A DNA stretch of 64,000 nt from Galeruca laticollis (Eukaryota > Arthropoda > Insecta > Coleoptera > Chrysomelidae). How positions within the stretch are numbered: position 1 is the first letter of the stretch; each line of letters begins with the position of its first letter. The notes under the pieces were generated by a model. That model had not been told where the DNA came from, ran no database searches, and saw nothing but the letters and a program-made list of their open reading frames with translations. Shown piece by piece: positions 53,719 to 64,000 of this stretch. The translations under genes and the position numbers were made by a program. Location: NCBI GenBank assembly GCA_963921935.1, contig OY998175.1, forward strand, positions 293,454,246 through 293,518,245. The letters are read 5' to 3'.

Positions 53719-55853
53719 ATGGATCCAAATAGTAGATCGTTCAAAATTTTATTAGCGCTAAATAAAAGACAGCTGGAGAAAGTAAGGGAAAAAAACGTGA
53801 GATGGTGATGTTGAGAAAGAGCAGAGTCCTAAGAGATAATGATTCTGATTTCATTCCTATGAATGATTCAAACAGTGCAATTTCTGAAACCGAAGCTTCT
53901 GAATTCAGCGGCAATCGTTCGGATGTCAATAATTTTAAAAATCATGAAGAACCCAAACCAAAAATTATTGTTCCATCTGATATTATAGTGACAACTTCAA
54001 ATAATGATGAAGAAATGCATAACGCAGGACTTGGTAGTACAAACGTTATAAGATTTGTCACTGAAATATTGCAAAATATTATAAACAATGCCGTAGATAA
54101 ATCCGAACAGAAGATGTTTACTAAAAAGGGAGAAATTCGCAAACGAAAGAAAATTGATGTCAGCCCATCTCAAAGAAAAAAAATTAAAATAAGTGCCAAG
54201 AAAGAAAAGCATACCGTAAAGCAGCCCTGTAATGAAACAACTTGTAGACGAGAGTATTCTAAGAGAATTAACACACGCATACGAGCCGAAATAAATAGTG
54301 AGTTTTGGAAGCTAAACGCGAACGAGCAAAAGAACGTTATTTTAAACAGTGTCTCCCAAGAAAATACTAAAAGGAAAACCACAGATCATCTTATTTCAAG
54401 AAGATCTAATAGTTACCACTATTTTTTGGAAGACTCAGGAGGCTGTAAGCAAAACATATGCAAAATATTTTTCCTTGGAACTTTGGGATATAAAAGTAAA
54501 AATGACAGGGTTGTGAGAGATGCATTACATAAGATAAACTTGAAAGTAACAGTTAAGCCCAGTCAACAAGGAAAGCACATCAAAATGAAATTTGATAGAG
54601 ATATTATAATTAAACATATAGAATCATTCAGGCCAACTATTGCTCATTATCGTCGAGAACATGTACAATCATTTTCGTTTACAGTATCCAAACATTCAAT
54701 TTTCGTACTATTTATATCGAGAAGTCGTCAGCAGCATGAAGATTTCGTTTGCAAAACTGGGACATGAGGAATGTTGGGTTTGTGAGTCCTTTGATTTACA
54801 TTCAAAGTCGACCGACCATAAACAGGATAGTTTGGACGACAGCTGCTGCGATGAATGCAAAAAATTTGCTGCCCATAAGAAGAAGTACCTACATTTCTGC
54901 TAGAAAACACTACCAAGAAAATTCTTCCACTACAACAAGTAGTTGTATCTGCAGATCTACAAAAGGTGTTCTCACTTCTCACTAATCTAATAATTCATGA
55001 AGTTATTTAATTAAAGCATTTATTTCATTATTGTAGGTCATCATGCTTCCCAGAATGGACATGTTTAAAGAAGTAATTTTCACACCTTGAATAATCGCAT
55101 TCAATGAAAGTTTTGTGATAACTCGGCAGAAGCAAACAATTCCAACAGCCGTTATTTGGCATGGGGCGATATCTGGACAATCTACCCAAGATATTACTAG
55201 TACGTTCTATGCATTTTTATTATCGATTCAAGATGCCAGACATGTTATTTTGTGGTTGGATAACTGCTCCTCCCAAAATAAAAACTGGACACTATTCACT
55301 TTCTTTGTTCATATTGTAAATTCAGCAGAGGTTTCGCTTGAATCACTAAAGGTCAAATATTTTGAACCAGGGCATACGTTCATGGGGGCTGATTCCTTTC
55401 ATCACCAGGTGTCTCAAACGAAAAGGCAAAGTCTATGATTTCAAAGGTTTTAGTGACTCAGTAAAATATGCTTCCAATAATGTCAAAGTCATTAGTATGG
55501 AAATAGGTGACTTTTATGATTGGCAAAATGGTACATCGTAATACAAACTCAGTAAAATCACTCCTCGTCCCTACCTTAATGAGATGGTAGAAGTTGTTTT
55601 TTCAAGAGGACAACAAACACTGGTGTACAAGACAGATTTCGACACCGTGGAAGAACGTGAACTGAATTTTCTAAATGCTCGAATGGCTAAGCAAGGTGTG
55701 CCAAAACCGTCTCCAAAACACATCCCAAGAGGAATCACCGCAGAAAGAAGAGATCTCATATTATCCAAAATCTGTGGTACAATGCCAATAAATAGAAAGA
55801 AATTTTTGGAGGATATTCCTATTTCAACGGAAATTCGAGATTTAGATGATTGA
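53719..55853 (+). pseudogene. DUF7869-like element gene, broken
   Basis: Starts MDPNSRSFKILLALNKRQLE at 53719; the frame shifts near 53800 and continues to 54767: an acidic/serine-rich part, a basic KKIKISAKKEK stretch, then TTCRREYSKRINTRIRAEIN, SEFWKLNANEQKNVILNSVS and YHYFLEDSGGCKQNICKIFF then LGTLGYKS. After another shift a Cys pair region follows (EECWVCESFDLHS, CCDECKKFAAHKKKYL; 54757-54900). Then MLPRMDMFKEVIFTP (55042-55086) and AVIWHGAISGQSTQDITSTF, VILWLDNCSSQNKNWTLFTF and KVKYFEPGHTFMGADSFHHQ (55150-55405), and a C-terminus at 55584-55853. The WLDNC..QNKNW block with GHT.M..D..H is what I remember as DUF7869. It may be an RNase-H-like DDE nuclease (the Asp of LDNC); that is inference. 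Four or more lesions. Confidence 0.6.
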
Positions 55854-56277
55854 AATCAATGGTAGCTTTTGGGATGAGATAATAAATACATACTAGGTTT
55901 TGTAATACTTCTATAAATACTTATTTGTTTTGTAACACTTCAATACTTCTTCGTTTTGTAATACAAAAAGTCGTTTTTTATTCAATAAAGTTACTAACAA
56001 CTACTCACGTTTGCTGTAGATACGATTTATTGTTGCTTAGCAAAACTGGTATAATGGCAGTGCAAAATGTCGTATCTATCAAAACTCTGATTTCTGATTA
56101 TTTCTTGGAATAATGCTCTGGATTATTAAATTCTGCTTTGCACCCTATAAATGAAAGTTAAACTCAATTTTCACTACATTATTCCACTTTGATGGCATAA
56201 CAAATTTCACTAAATATGGAATACCTCATAATAATAATTATGTCAGTTACGACTTTTATATCTAACAGGGCAGTATA

Positions 56278-56780
56278 GCAGATTTGATATTTGTCACTTT
56301 TTATAAATCATAAGAATTTTTATTTATCACATATTTCGATTTAGATTCAAGGGATTGTTCAATAATATACTAGTGATGGGTAGCCTGAAAAATGGTGGAT
56401 TGTGGATTGGTTTTAATTTGAAAGGTTACTTTAAATTTCAATTATTGAATTTTCTGAATTTCCAGAACACTTCACTCCCGGAAATTTATCCATCACAATA
56501 ATGCAGTACAAACAAATAAAACATTTAGTATAAAATATTGAAAATACACTTCACATATCTTGCTGCTCCTATTTATTATACAATATAAGCAAATTAGGCT
56601 CATAACCAAGTTGATATGGTTCTATAATTATATAGGGCGGTCCAGCAAAACTGCTGATCCATTTCAATATGGCATCTGCAGGAGAAACGGGCTAAGCAGT
56701 CCGTATACTTCCGTGGCAGTTAGTTGTATTTTGAAGTGATTTATTTATATCTTTGTGCTACAACGAACGTGTAAATATGA
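56278..56780. other. Intergenic; possible 5' end of the SWIM-protein element
   Basis: AT-rich, then a more GC-rich block (GGGCGGTCCAGCAAAACTGC at 56635) about 150 bp before the ATG at 56784. It could be the terminus and 5' UTR of the element carrying the next relic. No matching inverse end was found. Confidence 0.35.
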
Positions 56781-56783
56781 ACA

Positions 56784-57162
56784 ATGAGTGATTATTATAT
56801 TCAATTACAAGCCAAGAACCCCATAGTTACTGAGCGATACAAACAGAAACTTTGCTGTATTAATAACGTGGATCCATTTGCTGTAGATGATTCAAAGTTC
56901 AGAACAAATCCTTCCGACTTTCCACCAGTGATTAATCTGGATATTGTCGCTTATTTGGTCCTGACAACTCCGCAACAAATGAAAACATTAAAAAGTTTTA
57001 AATGCTTTCTAATATTTTGATGCTGGGATTGTTAGCGGATGTGGAGCTCTAAAACTTGACAAAATCAATTCTTCTTTCTACATTATGTATTTAACAAATT
57101 AAACATCTTACTGGATTATTGTCAAGTATTTACTCAGTTCTACTTCATTAAAAGGACAATAA

Positions 57163-57223
<61 letters not shown>

Positions 57224-57680
57224 TCAATTTTGTCCTTAACACTTTTATTTTTCTTAACTACAGGTAAAACATTCCCAAAGGATGAACCTGCCACCATTAC
57301 ATGTATGGATTATGTGTCAAGAGGACGGCAGTGTTGAGAGACCCCATTGTACTTACATGGCAGGACTTGATGAAGTCTGTAGTCACATTGGAGCCTTACT
57401 ATCCGCCATACAGTATATGGTGATTTCACGAGATAGTACCTCTTGTACAGATGTTCGTGCAATTTGGAAGTCCCTACTGTTTCAAAGGTGGAGTATACAC
57501 CCCTCAATGGAATAAGTTTCGGAGGAATTTTTAGTTCTGCAAGTAGAAAAGATGTGCAAGGTTTGACAGAAGTAGAAATTGTTGAATTATTGCAAAGTAT
57601 TCAAGAAGCAGGTGGTTCATCTGTTGTGATGAGGGTGGTTGAACCTTTTCCGACAATAATTGCAGAGACAAACAGCCTGT
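56784..57680 (+). pseudogene. SWIM zinc-finger / YqaJ-type element protein relic
   Basis: ATG at 56784 opens SDYYIQLQAKNPIVTERYKQ and KLCCINNVDPFAVDDSKF, then a gap with an (AT)n run. From 57265 an open frame (with a V/KHS.RMN entry) reads NLPPLHVWIMCQEDGSVERP, HCTYMAGLDEVCSHIGALL and SCTDVRAIWKSLLFQRWS. The HC-x-C...C-x-H SWIM finger is recognisable, but the second Cys is Tyr here (HCTY). A further frame (57443-57682) gives FSSASRKDVQGLTEVEIVEL. This N-terminal order (MSDY..., then SWIM) is what I recall from insect proteins that also carry a YqaJ-like exonuclease domain. The exonuclease part was not found; the sequence runs into an RT relic at about 57850. Confidence 0.55.
57165..57222. repeat. 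(AT)n microsatellite
   Basis: About 58 bp of uninterrupted AT dinucleotides, ending in ATACATATAT. It lies inside the SWIM-protein relic. Confidence 0.95.
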
Positions 57681-57849
57681 GAGAGAAATATCTATGAGGA
57701 TCAATCTTTCTCTTATTCTCCCCTTCTTTTTATGTGTGGCATCAGAAATAAAATGAGATATATTGATATCACTAAGGTTTACGAACGTTTAGGACCTTGT
57801 TTAAGCTGTGGTTGGCCAGGATTTCATGCAATCACTAGATGTACCTAAT

Positions 57850-58035
57850 TATAATTCTGCTTTCTTCAAAAAAGGCGACCGAAGGCTATTCGAGAAATTA
57901 TTAAGTCACCACCTAAGAAATTATACTAAAAAATTTAAACTATTAAACGTCAATCAATTTGGTTTCAGAGAAGCAAAATGTACAGAAGACACTATTTACA
58001 CACTATGTCAGAAACATATCGCTCCCTAGATGAAA
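57850..58035 (+). pseudogene. Jockey-like reverse transcriptase relic, 5' piece
   Basis: The frame at 57862-58029 reads FFKKGDRRLFEKLLSHHLRN, then NVNQFGFREAKCTEDTIYTL. FKKGD and QFGFR..KCTEDTI are RT blocks of jockey-group elements. After a shift, YRSLDENKRF follows and the frame ends where a tandem-repeat element begins (about 58036). The RT resumes at about 59039. The junction with the SWIM-type relic upstream is uncertain, because HAITRCTYNSAFFKKGD could belong to either. Confidence 0.6.
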
Positions 58036-59038
58036 ATAAACGGTTTTAAAGATTAAAACTAACTTTTCCGCATCTGTGACCCTGAACAATATTCTATCAT
58101 AAAATTGTTACTTGTATACACTTCGGGGGATGTATTGTGCTAACAAACCGAAATTTCTCCAAAAATAACCAAAAATTTAGTATATCTGGATTTATAGGAC
58201 CCGCTGTACTCGCTCCAGTCAACTGAAAATCAATAGGGTACATCTGTGAGACACTTTGAACAATATTCAATCATAAAATTGATGAATCGTATACTCTCTG
58301 GAGGCTGTATTGTGCTAACAAACTGAAAATTTTCCAAAAATGACAAAAATCTGGTACTTCAAGTACCATAGCACCCGTTGTATTGGCTTTAGTGAGCTGA
58401 ATATCAATAGTGTTCATCTTTGAAACGCTCTGAATAATATTCAATCATAAAACTGATCACTTGTATATACTCCGGAGGCAGTATCGTGCTAACAAACTGA
58501 AACTTCTCCAAAAATGACAAAAATATCGAACTTAAAGTACAATAGCACCTGTTGTACTGGCCCTGGTGAGCTGAATATCAATAGGGTTCATCTGCGTGAT
58601 GTCCTGGATAATATTCATACATAAAATTGGCGACTTGTTGAACTCCGGAGGCTGTATCATGCTAACCAACTGAAATTTCGCAAAAAATGACAAAATGTCG
58701 TACTTCAAGTACCATAGCACCCGTTGTACTGGCTCTGGTGAACTGAAAATCAATAGGGTTCATCTGTGACATCTCCTTAACAATATTCAATCATAAAATT
58801 GCTGACTTATTGCACTCCAGAGGCTGTATCGTGCTAACAAGAATTGTAAGGAAAAGTGGCCGACGACAACGACGACGACGACATACACACAGGATTTTTT
58901 TTCTAAAAACCGTTTTTTCGTGTTGTTGTTGATGGAAAACGTAAAAATAACTCAAAAAACATTTCAAAATTCCAACTTTTTTTGGGGTAAACCAAAACTT
59001 TTCTCGCATATTGAAAGGTTGGGCGGAAAAGTAAAAAT
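58036..59038 (+). mobile_element. Tandem-repeat mobile element, copy 2, inserted in an RT gene (DINE-1-like)
   Basis: Four units of 172-174 bp (cores near 58215, 58389, 58563 and 58735) match the array at 1388-2420. The tail is also shared: GTGGCCGACGACAACGACGA, CATACACACAGGATTTTTTT and TGGGCGGAAAAGTAAAAAT. The RT frame broken at about 58035 resumes at about 59039, so the element ends are nearly fixed. ACTTTTCCGC near the start is inverse to GCGGAAAAGT at the end, giving a short terminal inversion. No clear target duplication. A central repeat array plus a microsatellite suggests the DINE-1/Helitron-like type; inference only. Confidence 0.7.
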
Positions 59039-60380
59039 AGTTATTGTATTAGTGTTTTCTTGGACTTGGCCTAAGCGTTTGACACTGTTAATCATTAACA
59101 GTTACTAAAAGTCATGAACAATTTGGATTAAACCTAATCCAGTCATATTTGAGTAAAAGTGCACAATATGTAAAAATTGGAAACTATATTAGTGAACCAC
59201 AATATGTTGAATGTGGAGTTCCTTAAGGAACAGTCCTGAGCCTGATATTTTTTACTATGTACATATCAGATCTGTTGGAAAAATAATTAGTTATGCGGAT
59301 GATGCAGTCATTTATTATAAGGATACTTCGTGGAAAAAATTAAAAGAAAAGGCAGAAAGAGACTTCTCTCAGATATTTAATTGGTTAAATTATAAAAGGT
59401 TAACAAAAAATTACAATAAAACTGTTTTCTTGCCTTTTGCTCCTAATTAATTGGGACACCCAGCATTTGACCAATTAAACGTAACTTCCAAAGGCCAAAC
59501 TGTCATTATATCCTCTACGGATAAAATAAAATATATTGGGATTATTATTGATCGGCACTCAAGATGGGAACAGAACAGTAACGAAATCACAGAAAAATTG
59601 AGGATTCTCATATAAAAAAATCAACTACTTAAAAAGATACCTTGATATAAAACTTGGTTGAATCAAGAATTTAATATGGTCTTCTTGGGTGGGGGCTGTC
59701 ATTTAAGGAAGTTGGAAATATTACAATTAAAATTATTTATGGAAAGCCCAAGTTATATTCTAGTGAACTATTGTTTGACGAATATAAGATTATGGATCCA
59801 AGAAAATTTTACTTTTTTAAACTATCATCATATTTTCGCAAAAATAGAAATATAATTGAAGATAAATATTCAACACGAACTAAGAACGATGGCAGAGAAC
59901 AAATACCCAATTTTCGCTTGACTATTGGTCAACGTAGCCCGGATTATATTGGTACTAGAGTGTATAACTCTCTACCTCTCTTAATAAGAAATATAAATTC
60001 AAATTTCAACTTTTACAAGAATAAATTGAAAAAAAAACATTCATTCATTCACTCAGAAGCGACACCGTTTTGTCAATAATATATATTAAAAACAATTAAT
60101 ACCTAATTGCTTGGTCTAATTGGTTCATAATTCGTTGTACATATTTTTGTAAATTGGTAGATTGTATATGTTTTTTTTGTTTTGCTTTGTTTTAATGTAA
60201 CATGGCAGGGTATGTAAAGGGACAAAAGTGTGATATGCCACATAGGGATTGTCTTTGTGGTCAATCTTCTGTTTGTTTATTCACCATGTTTGTATTACTT
60301 TTATCTACTTCTATTTCAAAATCTTAAATTATTATTACTTGTATACTTTGAGTGAATACACATTATTATTATTGAAATTT
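59039..60380 (+). pseudogene. Jockey-like reverse transcriptase relic, 3' piece and tail
   Basis: It continues from 58035. With shifts, 59045-59110 gives VLVFLDLA-stop-AFDTVNH, the palm block. LNLIQSYLS and YVECGVP-stop-GTVL (about 59125-59245) are next, and then the active site ISYADDAVIYYK (59290-59325) and FSQIFNWLNYKRLTKNYNKT. Weaker thumb sequence follows to about 59850. The end reads QRSPDYIGTRVYNSLPLLIR then NINSNFNFYKNKLKK (59930-60030), the usual C-terminus of the group. A short (ATT)n tail at 60362-60374 may be the 3' end. Stops and shifts make it inactive. Confidence 0.7.
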
Positions 60381-60550
60381 ACTGTCTCGACCCCTACTTC
60401 GTGGAATCTACTCATATTACTGTTTTAATTGAAACAAGAACTGGATTTTCGTGTAGAATTGGAAATTAGAAGACACTTAAGAAACCCACAAGATGAAGTC
60501 GTCAATGAACAGATAAATTTAGGGTGTACTCCACTTTTAAACTGTCTTAA

Positions 60551-62958
60551 CCCTTAAACGGCTAGCGTTACTTATACGTAACGCTAAAGAAGTAATACAA
60601 AACGTGACAACACCGCATCATTGTTATTGTGAATGACGTGAATATTGGTAAGTTTGTCGTTGAAAGCCGACGAAACAACATAGTGAAGAGAGTTTACCAG
60701 TTGGTGCAACCAAATTATAGAAATTAGGTGCTAAACTTAACCTTATTTTTTAAGGCGGTGAAAAATGGACTTGCGACTAGAGTAAATTTTGTCTACCTTT
60801 TGATTTTAAGTTATGATTTAATTTATTAATAAATTATACTAGTAAAATAGTCAGTCTTGCATGCCATGTTATATTTTTTATAAAATGTAACGTCAATTTT
60901 TTTACATAAGGCTGTAAAAATGGGTGTTACCTTTTGGTAACGCTAGCTGGCTATGGTATACAAAATATTGTAAATTTTTAAATGGATGTTTTCTTTTTAG
61001 ACGTGGATTTACTTTGGAAGAAGCAATTCAAATAGCATACGATGATGATATTGATGTGCATGAAATATATATTGAGCCTCCTGATGCAAACATACTGACG
61101 GACGAAGATTCCGGCGAGGAGGATGGTGGCGGATTACTGGATAATCTTAGTGGGCGGTAATTATTACCAAAAGCTAAGTTAGTGCTTCGAAGCAAAGTTG
61201 CTGTTGATGAAGACGAACCGGAAGAAATGTTAGAGCGTCCAAATAATGGTACTAATCAAAACGATGTTATTTTGCGCCCAGGACTGGAAAAGATAACATG
61301 GATCCAGGGGGACTTTGTGGAAAGAACAAGATCATTTTCTAAACCAGATTATAGCAAATATGAAAACAAAAGTTATTTGGAAATATTTGAGGAATTTTTA
61401 GATGACGAAGTAATTGAATTGCTTGTCGAAGAGTCCAATAAATATGCTCTTTTCTGTAACCAACCAAATCCAAATATATCCAAAGAGGAAATGAAATGTG
61501 CAATCGGAATTTTGATTGTTACAGGCTATAATGAGTTGCCAGGGCGAGATTTCTACTGGGATTCTAAATTGGACATGAAAAACTCCATGGTCTGTGAGTC
61601 TATGAGAAGGGACAGATTTCGCCAAATCATAAGAAATTTGACTGTGCTGATAACTTGCAGCCTAACCTTCAGGACAAAATGTGGAAGTTACGGCCGCTAA
61701 TGGATTTGCTAAAATCTAAATTTATCAAAAATTGGATTCCAGAACAAGAATTGGACTACGACGAATCCATGATTAAATATTTTGGAAAGCATTCGTGCAA
61801 ACAATTTATACGAGGCAAGCCGATAAGATTCGGTTACAAAATGTGGTGCCTCAATTCTGCCTCCGGTTACTTGGTAAACTTCGATATGTACCAGGGAAAA
61901 AATTCAAAAGCAAACACTGTTTATGAAGACCATTTTGGAAAGTGTGCTGCTCCATTCATGTACATGATAGATGAGTTTCCTGAAGACATGAAGACATTAC
62001 CTTTTAAATTTTACTTTGACAATCTTTTCACTAATTTTAATTTACTTTTCAACCTAAAACAAAAGGGTTACTACGGTACTGGAACGATGAGAGAAAATAG
62101 GATACCAAAAAGTTGTCAATTGTTGCAGAAGAGTCAGATTGCTAAAACCAAGTAACGGGGAGATGTGGTTTCAAATATTGATAAAGAGGATGGACAATAA
62201 CGTGGTGACGGTGGCGTCTACAATTCATGGTATTAATCCAACCATTCCTGTAAAACGTTACTCTAAGGCTGAAAAGAAAATTGTTCATGTACCGCAGCCC
62301 CGACTAATTTCCGAGTACAATCGCTGCATGGGTGGCACAGACTTGATGGATCAGCAAATATCGAGATATAGAATTTCTATCAGACGGAAAAAGTGGTGGT
62401 GGGCCATTTTCACTTGGCTTCTGGATGCTGCCATAACAAATGCGTGGAGCATTTCCAAAAGATGCAAGCATTTGTCACCTCTTACGCAATTAGAATATCG
62501 AAGAGAAATTGCTCAATCATATCTCGCAAAATTCGCTGTTGCACCAAAAGGAACTGGGAAGCAAAGGACTGCCAAATCAAGTGTCACACTCAACAGGGTT
62601 TCGGACAATCTAAGATATGATCGACTGGACCACTTGCTAACCAATATTCCAAATAATAAAAGACGTCGTTGTGCTGGAGAAGGATGCATTACTAGTACCC
62701 GCACCATGTGCAGTAAATGTGATGTGGGATTATGTTTACAATGTAACATAATTTTTCACAAAAACTAGTAATGTTGCCCTCGTATTTTTTGTATGCCATA
62801 AACGGCTAGCGTTACTTATATGTAACATTGGTTTTTGAAAAAACTTTTATTTTTTTATAACAAAAAATTGTAAATTCTTTAATAATAAACCATTTTTGAT
62901 AAATATATTGACTTTTTATAAGTTTTATCAAAAAAAAATCATTCTCGCCGTTGAAGGG
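60551..62958 (+). mobile_element. piggyBac element, nearly complete, TTAA-flanked
   Basis: CCCTTAAACGGCTAGCG at 60551 and its inverse, CCCTTCAACGGCGAGAATG read from 62958, are the terminal repeats. TTAA stands on both sides (60547-60550 and 62959-62962), the exact target of piggyBac transposases. The sequence ACGGCTAGCGTTACTTATA occurs at both 60558 and 62802 in direct orientation, next to an inverted TATACGTAACGCTA, giving internal repeats near both ends. The element is 2408 bp and carries one transposase gene with few lesions, so it is relatively young. Confidence 0.9.
61001..62768 (+). pseudogene. piggyBac transposase with one stop and two frameshifts
   Basis: After a TTTTCTTTTTAG acceptor-like site the frame reads RGFTLEEAIQIAYDDDIDVH and an acidic stretch (DEDSGEEDGG), then SGR-stop-LLPKAKLV at 61158-61160. 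It continues with the core NPNISKEEMKCAIGILIVTG and GRDFYWDSKLDMKNS. A shift near 61650 leads to LRPLMDLLKSKFIKNWIPEQ, ELDYDESMIKYFGKHSCKQF (first Asp) and PFKFYFDNLFTNFNLLFNL (second Asp). A second shift near 62145 leads to YNRCMGGTDLMDQQISRYRI (third and fourth Asp). A cysteine-rich C-terminal finger closes the protein (CAGEGCITSTRTMCSKCDVG LCLQC). All four catalytic acidic positions remain; only three lesions separate it from an open frame. Confidence 0.88.
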
Positions 62959-62962
62959 TTAA

Positions 62963-64000
62963 GCGATAATTATAAAGATCAGCAGATATAGTTTTCCTGG
63001 TTTTCTATATCATTGCACAATATACCGATCTTAAATGGGAAAAAGCTATCCAGGATATCTCCATAGGGCTAATAATATCTAAGCATTAATATTTGTAATA
63101 TCATATCCTCTTCTTTTTTTATTAATATATACTAAGTCAATCACAAGGTAGGTCACTTCTTGGACTAGCCAAAAATAATTAATAAACATCAGGTAGGCAT
63201 CAAATGAAATGTAACTTCTGTCATTCTGAGGATGATATTTGATATCGAAACAATTGTCAATTTCTTAGAATTTTTCAACATTTTTTCAATATATTGTGGA
63301 ATTATTTAGAAACAGTTAGTTTCATTTAAAACAGTATTATTATTATTAAAATGAAGAGTATCAGGAAGCATTTATAAAATTCGGCAGTCCAGATTTAATC
63401 AGTGGCTTGGAACTAGAACAAAATGCACTTAACACAATACAGAGATTTGTCTGTGAAATTTCCGACTTGCCCGGAGTAGTTAAGGTAGATTCAGCCAGAC
63501 TTCAATTATTTATCAACACTTAGAAGATTTCTGATATCAATGAAGAGTTCAATCAAAAAAATGATTGAAACTTTGATGGAGAGTAATTTACGACTTTGCA
63601 AGAGTGATCTTTTGCTAACTACATCAGTAGTTTCTGGAGTAATGCGCATACTAAGGAACTTATAATATTTAGTGGACATTGGAAGACCACCAACTGGTTT
63701 GATGGGGTCGAATTACTGACTTTTGTTAGTGAACCATTTCTAGATGAATCAGGTATTATACGTTTACTTTGAATTGTTAATAGTTCTGTTCCCACCAACA
63801 CAAAAACCGTATATGTACGATACAAACCCAGTCGACCTGCTGATTAGTGAATATAATAAGTCTGTGTAATTTAAATCAAATTTGCTGCGTTACTGAGATT
63901 GTACGGTACAAAAACGGTATTTACTTCGGTTGGAACAAACCTAATATAAACTTGAACTATTTAATTTTTAATCATATTATTTTTTTACAGAAAAATAAAA
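62963..64000. other. Intergenic sequence to the window end; small coding relic inside
   Basis: AT-rich. Apart from the relic at 63353-63523 nothing was recognised. 63619-63825 is open on the minus strand without any known motif. Confidence 0.4.
63353..63523 (+). pseudogene. Short relic of an element protein
   Basis: A 56-codon open stretch between stops reads EEYQEAFIKFGSPDLISGLE, NTIQRFVCEISDLPG and VDSARLQLFINT. The pattern F..FG....L......IQ.FVC......V...R...F resembles the segment just before the LPPTE block in the protein group seen at 45740-46490. It is too short for a firm call. Confidence 0.3.

Larger units (their letters stand above)
49818..56277 (+). mobile_element. TIR element with DUF7869-like gene, TATA-flanked, split by a hAT
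   Basis: The left end CTGCCCTGTTAAGCATAGAA (49822) and the right end, reading inverted CTGCCCTGTTAGATATAAAA (from 56273), match, and so does the following AGTCGTA. TATA stands on both outer sides (49818-49821 and 56274-56277), a possible target duplication. Both end regions carry repeats of TCGTATCT or its inverse AGATACGA, as well as AGTTACGAC. Without the nested hAT (50335-53665) the element is about 3.1 kb and holds one decayed plus-strand gene at 53719-55853. The terminal bases, TATA flank and protein do not fit a standard superfamily known to me. Confidence 0.7.

Noticed and set aside
57850..58035. Continuation of the SWIM/YqaJ-type protein
   Set aside because: QFGFR..KCTEDTI is a reverse-transcriptase block, and RT sequence resumes at about 59039. 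The first few residues (HAITRC...) remain ambiguous.
1..64000. Viral genome or endogenous retrovirus
   Set aside because: No LTR pairs, gag, protease, integrase or envelope motifs were seen; all reverse transcriptases present are of the non-LTR type.

Overview
This is an AT-rich, intron- and repeat-rich animal genomic window. The transposon mix (piggyBac, Harbinger, mariner/Tc1, hAT, jockey/CR1- and RTE-like retroelements) and the one host gene point to an insect, most likely a beetle; the order is inference. No viral genome, toxin gene, rRNA or functional tRNA gene was seen.

Host gene: five exons on the + strand form the 3' half of a Caskin (ckn) gene, a synaptic/axonal scaffold protein. 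They are SAM domain 1 (2506-2718), SAM domain 2 (2997-3230), two proline-rich exons (22813-23338 and 23408-23568) and the conserved C-terminal tail exon (30362-30646, stop codon present). All visible splice phases agree and give about 472 residues. The ankyrin and SH3 exons must lie before the window. A 72-nt open segment with good splice sites at 23801-23872 is phase-compatible and could be a cassette exon coding a hydrophobic helix.

Intron of 19.6 kb (3231-22812): a diverged tandem duplication, a GC-rich fold-back island (5404-6410), a jockey-like relic split by a Harbinger element (7085-9019), an RTE-like relic, a TIR element with an internal minisatellite (12081-13061), a THAP-like half-domain relic, a CR1/jockey-group retroelement with an intact 954-aa endonuclease-reverse transcriptase (15517-18381, - strand), and a further RTE-like relic (19540-22380). 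The intron of 6.8 kb (23569-30361) holds MITE ends, a tyrosine-recombinase relic, a tRNA-derived SINE head and a perfect 242-bp tandem duplication.

Downstream of the gene (30647-64000) is a graveyard of nested transposons: Tc1 and RTE relics; a mariner element with TIRs of about 570 bp (36535-38978); two long-TIR, TA-flanked elements (40603-44501 and 44963-48165) carrying relics of what looks like one unassigned protein family; a TIR element with TATA flanks (49818-56277) that carries a broken DUF7869-like gene and is itself split by a hAT element with an 8-bp target duplication (50335-53665); a SWIM-finger/YqaJ-type relic; a jockey-like reverse transcriptase split by a DINE-1-like tandem-repeat element (58036-59038), which is homologous to the array at 1388-2420; and a nearly complete piggyBac element flanked by TTAA (60551-62958).

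The best candidate for something poorly described is the 49818-56277 element: matched TIRs, repeated subterminal motifs and a protein family that I cannot place in any standard transposase superfamily. All family names here come from pattern recognition, with no database search.
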